This document shows positions 57,656-64,000 of a DNA stretch of 64,000 nt, piece after piece. This DNA comes from Triglochin maritima (Eukaryota > Streptophyta > Magnoliopsida > Alismatales > Juncaginaceae), in assembly GCA_963682175.1 (NCBI GenBank), contig OY821775.1, positions 11,194,501-11,258,500 on the forward strand, read 5' to 3'. The stretch's first letter is position 1. The number at the start of each line of letters is the position of its first letter. The notes beneath the pieces were generated by a model that saw only the letters and a list, made by a program, of their open reading frames with translations, was not told the origin of the DNA and made no database searches. The position numbers and the translations under genes are program-made.

Positions 57656-57869
57656 ATTTTCGTTGGATTTTAGGGGTTTATGCGGTTTCGGGTCGGGTTG
57701 GGTCAACCCGACCCCTACAACCCGAACCCGACCCGAAAATTCGGGTTTCAAAAAAATTTAACCCAACCCAACCCGAAACACCTACCAACCCGACCCGACC
57801 AGTCGGGTTCGGGTCGGTTTCGGGTTCAACCCGACCCGTGTGCACCCCTAGTGAAAACGACCAACTTGC

Positions 57870-58320
57870 ACATAATTCGTGTCATCTTCTTGACTGTAGG
57901 TCTGTAGTGCACAACCTTCACTAGATGTTTATGTGAAAAATATATAAACCTTTTGATTGATTGTCAAAATTTGTCTGATCCAACCTATTTCGTTTCTTAA
58001 TAGAAAATGTAAGATTCCATGACAAGTGAGCGAATTAGAGAAGCCACTATCTGCAATAAACTTAGACATCGAGGATGGGTTGTTTTAATTACGTGCGATT
58101 ATGACAACCAATTGGAAGTGGAACACAAGATCTTGGAAGTAGTGAGCAGGAAGATAATTTGGAATACAAATGCGAAACCCCAAAATTAATAAGTTTAATG
58201 GATCACGGTGTATCAGCCAATAAACAGCTAAATAACTCATGAAATGTTCATAAATAAACAGATCTGAGCAGGGAAAAATTACAGTAGCAGCTTTGAACAG
58301 TGCCAAAGATCCCAAGTTAA
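57870..58320. other. 3' flank of SEH1
   Basis: No gene recognised. It probably holds the SEH1 3' untranslated region near 58100-58324. Confidence 0.45.
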
Positions 58321-58324
58321 CATG

Positions 58325-61300
58325 TTAGTCATGTACCCTGCCACAATCCAGGGCTGCTTGCTCCTGCCATACCCCATTCAAGTTTGGCTGCCATAATCTA
58401 ACCATGCCATCAGCACCTGTTGAAGCCAATGTCATACCACTCATGTCCCAATCCAATTGCCACACCTAAAATTCAAGCAACATAGAATCATGATTATCTC
58501 TGTTACAGTTCAAATGTACAGCTGCTTTGAGATTTTCTCAACGCATTGCAACTATGAGCTAACATAAAAAATAAAAAAAATCCCCCCTGATTCCTAAGAT
58601 GCTTACAGTAACCTTTTAGCTAATATGGTAATCATTCACAACATAGAACAAGCAAAAGCTTACATACCTCGCCATCATGACCAGAGAGCAATGCAACCTT
58701 TTCAGTCGAAAGTCTACCATTCAAGTCCATGTTCATGCCCAGATGCCAGATTGTGATGCCCTTGCAAGTTGCAAGTGCTATAATTTCATAGGGCCTACAA
58801 TACATTTATCTTTACACATCAAACAAACGAATTGCCATGCATATAGATGAAAACCATGTAGCTCCACAAATAACAATTTTAAACTCAACCTTATAATGAA
58901 AGAGAAAAAAATCAGCACAATCCCTCCCAGATGAGATAGATGGAGATAAAAAATGGCGATCACAGGAAAAAAATAAGACGGTAAAGATATGGCAGAAGAT
59001 CAATATCCCAGCATCCATTTAGATAGCCACTCTTCTTGATTTGGAACTGGTTTAACAACTTAATTGCTAATAGTCAGAGAATTCAATTTTTGATACACCA
59101 CAAGAAATTAAGTGTCTTCATGTGGTTTTCACACACGGACATCCAAAATACAGGAGAAATACGTAAATAAAAGATTCACACCTATGCTTCTGACCAATGC
59201 AGAGGACATTGATTATGGCAAGATATGAAAATTACGCTGGTAGAAAGATAACCTGTTTTCGAAGACGCTTTGACAATGGAAATTAACCTGAGTGGGCACT
59301 AAAATAGCACATTGATCATTGGTGTCAGTTATTTGTTTGTAACTTTATATACTACACTGTCACAGTTCAATCATACCATCGTTTCTATTATATGGAAGTA
59401 CATTTTGATATCGTTTGATTTAGCTTTTAAGCTATACACGTAAGACCCATTCAAAGACGAATTTACCGTCCTATATTGGGTGCCCAGGCAACAGCAAGGA
59501 CCCTATCATCCTTGTCTTCAGGTGATGACAACTCTGCAATGGAAAGCCATCTTTGGTGAGCCTCATCAAACTCCCAGATCTGCAAAGAAAGAGGTGACCA
59601 AGAATGAGTTCTCTATCTCACAATAAAACAGTGACATAACAATACCCATCAGCTATACTGTCAGAGGGGAAGCAAAACATCATAATGATTTTGAGCACTA
59701 ATAAGGCATACTAGCACAAACCTTGGATGAATTGACTTCTGCAAGATCTGCGTTGAAACCTAAAACAAAAGCCGACTGCTGCGTCTCGCCTCTCCTTGGG
59801 CCCCATGCAATGGATGCAGACACACATAATACCGTCCTAAATCTGGATATCGAGTCTACCACATTTTGGAATTCAGCCTGAAGGAAAAGAATCAATGAGA
59901 TTGTTTTCTGAAACATCACATGGACAATAGAGTGCAAAATGATCATGTTAAATTAACAAAATAGATAATAAATGAAATCACTTCTTGAATAACTGACTTC
60001 TTCATGGGGCTACGAACAAGGCAAGCAAACAAGTTCACAACCACAGCCAAGTGTTACCGATAAAAAAACCAAGCAAATATAAATACCCTGGCCTAACCAG
60101 TGTCTGGAGGCACTGCAGAACACATTACAAGAACTGACAGCTGCTAAATAGATGAGACTAGGAGAAGTTTGAATGCATATTCAAAAAGCAACAAAACCAT
60201 GAGACTTAGTACCAATATAATACCAAAGCAGAGAAAGAAAACCTGTAGTTGCCACTTTTTGAGCTCTAAAGGGTCCAAGAATTCGTAGATCTTTACATGG
60301 CCATCAGAATATGCGACAACCTTGTCAGAATTGACATTGACAACAGTGAGAATGAAATAACGAGCATAGATAATCAAAATTCAAAAGTCTTACTGTCTTA
60401 GCCACAACTCACAAGAGAAGACCAATGACAAGCATCATAAAGAAGCAGGTAAAGTTATCATTTCAATAGATATGTATAATTCTGAAACAAAAAACAACAT
60501 TGAGCATGGCTACACAAGACCGCGAAAACAAAGAGTATGACCCAATGTAGAGCACTTACCAATTTCAAAGTCATTCCAGAAATCCCAAATTGGAGATCAA
60601 GAACTTCTCTCGGGCTTTTTTCAAGGAGTACACAGAGCTTCCATTGAAGAAATTCGTTGTCTGAAGATAATGGGGGAAAACTCAGTCTCATTCATTCAGC
60701 AGCACTTGTTTTACAGTGACAGCAAAGGTGACCAGGTGTTAAAAGGTTTTGATCAGCATCAATACATATAGAAATTGTAATTTTAACACAAGGATCTATT
60801 ATGTATAAATTTATTGGGAAAAAGATAATTTCATAATTATGAGTAATTGCTATCATTGTTGCTATTTCAATGAAGTTGTCAACATACAACTCAATGTAGT
60901 AGAGATGTAGAGACCAGCAAGATACATCCTATGCTACAATGACCAATCAACAATTCTAAATATTGGAACTGCTTGGCTAATTGCAATCTCTAAATTTCCA
61001 AGAAGTTTGAAAAAAAAATACTGCATTGCCTGAAAGAACAAACAGTGCATATTTCAGGTGTGGTTTTGAGTCCAAACCATGGAGCAGTTAGCAGACCTTC
61101 TTTTACTTCCTCCCATACAGATATGGAGCCATCATCGCCGACACATGCAATTGCATCACCATATTCTGGAGGAACCCAAACCACATTCTTAATACTGCCC
61201 GCACATGCCTGCAAGAGTTCTCATGGCTAAAAATACCAGAAAAACCTAATGAAAGTAAAAAAAAAATGAAGCACCCTCTAGCATATAGACTACAATCAGA

Positions 61301-62438
61301 TCACCAGACCAGGGGCTAATCTAGGGACGCCAATTGAGCGATTCCCAAGCAACTACGTGAACTGGTGATATTAAACCACATCAATATACAACTATTAACA
61401 CCTTTCAGCTATTGACCTTGAACAGCAACTAATTCCTTTGAACAGAAAACATGTAACACATTCGAATAAGGTAAGTGAACACGCAATGATGATGTAAGAA
61501 GATAGGAGAAAGCCCGAGGTCAAGAATAAATACAACGCCATCATTTGATCGAATAGAGGTGCTAACGAAAAGCATAGATTGAATGCACTATCACCTAATA
61601 AGAACCTCAATGTCACTTGTTTAGGGCTCGTGCTTCACTAAAAGAAATTTGAGAGTAAATGCAGCACCAGCATGACAACAATTGCCAGTTAGTGCCTGGT
61701 ATTCTCCTTTCCGATTAGTTAAAAACACACATAAACGGAGCATTTGGATAAGTGGTTAAATATGAAAATTGTTAATCTGCTAATCATTCAGGCCTTTTCT
61801 CAGGAACAACACCTCAATGCTAGATTGAAGACTCTTATGTGTTCAATCAAGGCCATCTTGTGCACCTTGATGACGCACAACCACTGGATCGGCTATCTAA
61901 ACCTGAAAATTTGTACACATTTTTACAGAAAAAGGAACTAATGGGAAAAATAAGCAAATCACAAAGAAGCTATATAATACGAACAATATCATGGCGTAAG
62001 CGTAACACTAAGCATCAACATGATTATAAAACACAAACATCCGAATAAGCACACTCATGGCAACAAAAGCATGTCCGATAACATCGCAACAAAAACGTAA
62101 CGAATTGCAATCAGAATTTTTTTTAAATTAAAAAAAACTATCGTCTTAACTCTTCCTCTATGTTGTCGTCCGATCACAGACTTCTCATTCTAAAACGTCC
62201 ACAAACAAAACAACACCTCCAAACCAAAAAGATTGCAACTTTCGGAACCAAAAACATAAGCACAAAACAAAGGAGTCACCTTCCACTTGGAGGTTCGAGA
62301 GAAGGAGGAGCCGCCGGAGTCGGAGGAGTCGTGGACGGAGACGGAGCCGTCGGCGTGTCCCACGGCCATTCTGTGGCCGGAGTAGTTCCAGCGGCAGACC
62401 AACGCGCCCTTCTCCAGCGCCGCCACCGTCTTCTCCAT
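58325..62438 (-). CDS. SEH1: SEH1, nucleoporin / SEA-complex WD40 protein
   Basis: SEH1 is a six-bladed WD40 propeller of the Nup107-160 nuclear pore scaffold and of the GATOR2/SEA complex. Eight exons on the minus strand: 62280-62438, 61097-61208, 60560-60660, 60243-60320, 59722-59877, 59467-59579, 58668-58794 and 58325-58465, totalling 329 codons with stop (about 328 residues, the usual plant length). All junctions are GT-AG and keep the frame. Key stretches: WNYSGHRMAVGHADGSVSVH, VVWVPPEYGDAIACVGDDGS, VVAYSDGHVKIYEFLDPLEL, AEFQNVVDSISRF, IWEFDEAHQRWLSIAELSSP, KGITIWHLG, LLSGHDGEVWQLDWDMSGMT and GADGMVRLWQPNLNGVWQEQ. The exon-2 end was set at GAAG|GTCTGC, since this gives EEVKEDNEFLQWKL as in the family. 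No defects seen. Confidence 0.93.
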
Positions 62439-62559
62439 CTCGAGCGCCGCCAGGGGAGGTCGGTCAGACTTGCTGGGTTTAGAGGGGGGACTAGGGAGGG
62501 ACGAGTTGGGTTCGTTGGGCCGGTTTGGACTGGACTCGACTGAGGCCCGCTAGTATTTA

Positions 62560-64000
62560 TAATGGGTCAGGAGATTGTGCTTTAGGAGATGCTGCTTTTA
62601 CGTTTTCGTACAACTGCTGTTATGATTTTCCCCTGAGTTCACTGTTTCTAATATCTCTGTTAAATATAACATGTCATGTTAAATAAACATTCATGTTTTA
62701 AAAATAATTATCTTGTACACATAAGTATGTGTTATATGTTGAAGGTAGTATTAGCAAAACTTGGTATACACCTCGAAATAAATAGTGGATCATTCCTCTA
62801 ACTTAAGATGGTGTATGTTGTATGGATATTATGTAACATTTGCTAATATTAGATTGGAATCAAAATTGACGGAAATAAGAAACTAAATCTGTCATAAAAT
62901 TTGTTAAGAGTAATCTTTGAAAATAATGGAAAATATAGATAAATTGATGACTATGTTAAAAATAATACATTATTGATGGACAACGTGGCATTACAAAACC
63001 AAGCGATAAGTGTCACAAGGTTGTGATCGATTCCAAGGAAGTTGAGAAAAATATAGAAATTCAGTTCTAGAATTTTTAGTTCCAGAATTATAGTTTTAGA
63101 AGTTCAATTTCGATACAAATATGTATGTGTATATAATATAGTACGTGAAGAAGAATCATCAATGTTTTCACATAGCTAGAAGAATCTTGTTTAGGAAATT
63201 TGGTACTTTGTTATGACGTAAAATTTTGAAGAATTCATACTCATCCAATAATTCAAAGTATCGGTGACAATGTTTGTCGTTCTTAATACTTCAGTTGTCT
63301 TGAAGTTTTGTGAAAAAAATCACTTTTACAATTATGTTAGACATTTAATGTTTTAAACCTAAACTTAGCACAACTAAATCAACTCTACCAACTTCAAGTA
63401 TCAATTTCAGCATCCAAGTAGCATGAGAGATATCGGTCGCATTGTGTATTATTGGAAGAGTACCAACGAAGTTATCCCAATTATAACATTTTGTTATTTT
63501 TTTTTCAAGGTGGAGGACATATAGTACTGTAATTAATAGCTTCAGAAATTTTGTTGTAAGTGTAATAGACACATGACAGGTATGGCACGTAAACATGACA
63601 AAAGGTTGAATGTTTTACTTAAATGTATTCTATTTGTATGTCACTTAACTAATAGGTTAATGTTAGACCGCTTGGAATTTTGTAAAACAGCATGAATAGT
63701 ATTATAAGACGTTCTTGCATTACTTTTGACTTGTTTGGGTCGATTTCCTAACATCACTCTTAATCATGGCCGAACAAATACTCTTTTGTCGGACTGTCGG
63801 TAGCAACTTATTCCCTTTTTTTTTTTTTGAAAAATCCATCCTTCACAGTAAGTCTTCCTTTTATACATAATCATTAATTGAAATAAGTAAAGAATTCCGT
63901 TCATATAAAAAAATTGGACACTTCCACACATGATAAAAAATTGTATTTTAAATGTCCAAGATTACCTGAGACAATGTAGAGGTACAACCTGGTACATGAT
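62560..64000. other. SEH1 promoter side and AT-rich intergenic DNA
   Basis: The first 100-200 bases should be the SEH1 promoter. The rest is AT-rich with no gene motif. An 83-codon minus-strand frame (63345-63596) has no recognisable domain. Confidence 0.45.

Larger units (their letters stand above)
56782..57850. mobile_element. hAT element carrying fragments of two genes (Pack-hAT)
   Basis: 1069 bp bounded by TAGGGGTGCACACGGGTCGG and CCGACCCGTGTGCACCCCTA, flanked by identical 8-bp GTGAAAAC (56774-56781 and 57851-57858). Both ends have the usual GGGTCGGGTT repeats for about 150 bp. The middle is different: it contains a TWD40-2-like exon piece (57140-57236) and an mTERF-like piece (57334-57655), both on the minus strand. 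There is no transposase. Confidence 0.9.

Noticed and set aside
57311..57924. Pro- and Glu-rich frames on both strands
   Set aside because: Other frames of the mTERF-like fragment and of the GGGTCGGG repeats; only one minus frame gives a family match.
1..64000. CRISPR arrays, bacterial operons, phage or organelle genes
   Set aside because: Nothing of the kind is present; all features are those of a plant nuclear genome.

Overview
The window is nuclear DNA from a flowering plant, most likely a eudicot. It is AT-rich, has spliced genes with long introns, and is packed with hAT, Mutator-like (MULE), PIF/Harbinger, CACTA and LTR-retrotransposon sequence. I could not fix the species. All exon models below were read by eye from splice consensus and protein family patterns.

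Five ordinary genes are present, all on the minus strand: (1) the N-terminal exon of a SPA-family light-signalling repressor (727-2112; the rest lies off the left edge); (2) a two-exon, 388-residue conserved plant coiled-coil protein of unknown function (20624-23657); (3) a six-exon SWEET sugar transporter (32496-34772) with a stop codon at position 92 where the family has Trp; (4) a plastid-targeted small membrane protein of the DUF3593 type (46295-55888), whose second intron holds an 8.5 kb Harbinger transposon; (5) an eight-exon SEH1 nucleoporin (58325-62438), which looks intact.

Most of the rest is nested transposons. At 6.9-12.1 kb a decayed hAT transposase was split by a MULE-like element (9-bp target duplication), which was itself hit by a 2.16 kb solo LTR. 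At 12.3-17.7 kb lies a MULE carrying a MURA transposase and, facing it, a plant-mobile-domain (PMD) gene. A second PMD half is at 24.4-26.8 kb and a rearranged MURA copy at 37.0-38.9 kb. At 46873-55344 lies a Harbinger element with TAA target duplications, a nearly intact transposase and a Myb/SANT-like partner gene, interrupted by two solo LTRs of the same family as the one at 8.4 kb; a fourth LTR (26.9-28.8 kb) still has its primer binding site. Non-autonomous hAT elements with exact or near-exact 8-bp target duplications are at 3851, 5725, 40583, 56398 and 56782.

The most unusual items are a hAT element (56782-57850) that has captured pieces of two genes (TWD40-2-like and mTERF-like), an HMGB exon fragment near 18.2 kb lying between degenerate hAT-like ends, repeated arrays of the palindrome GGTCGACC in LTRs and in an unrelated GC-rich block, and four runs of 23-34 consecutive C bases, one of them inside a coding exon.
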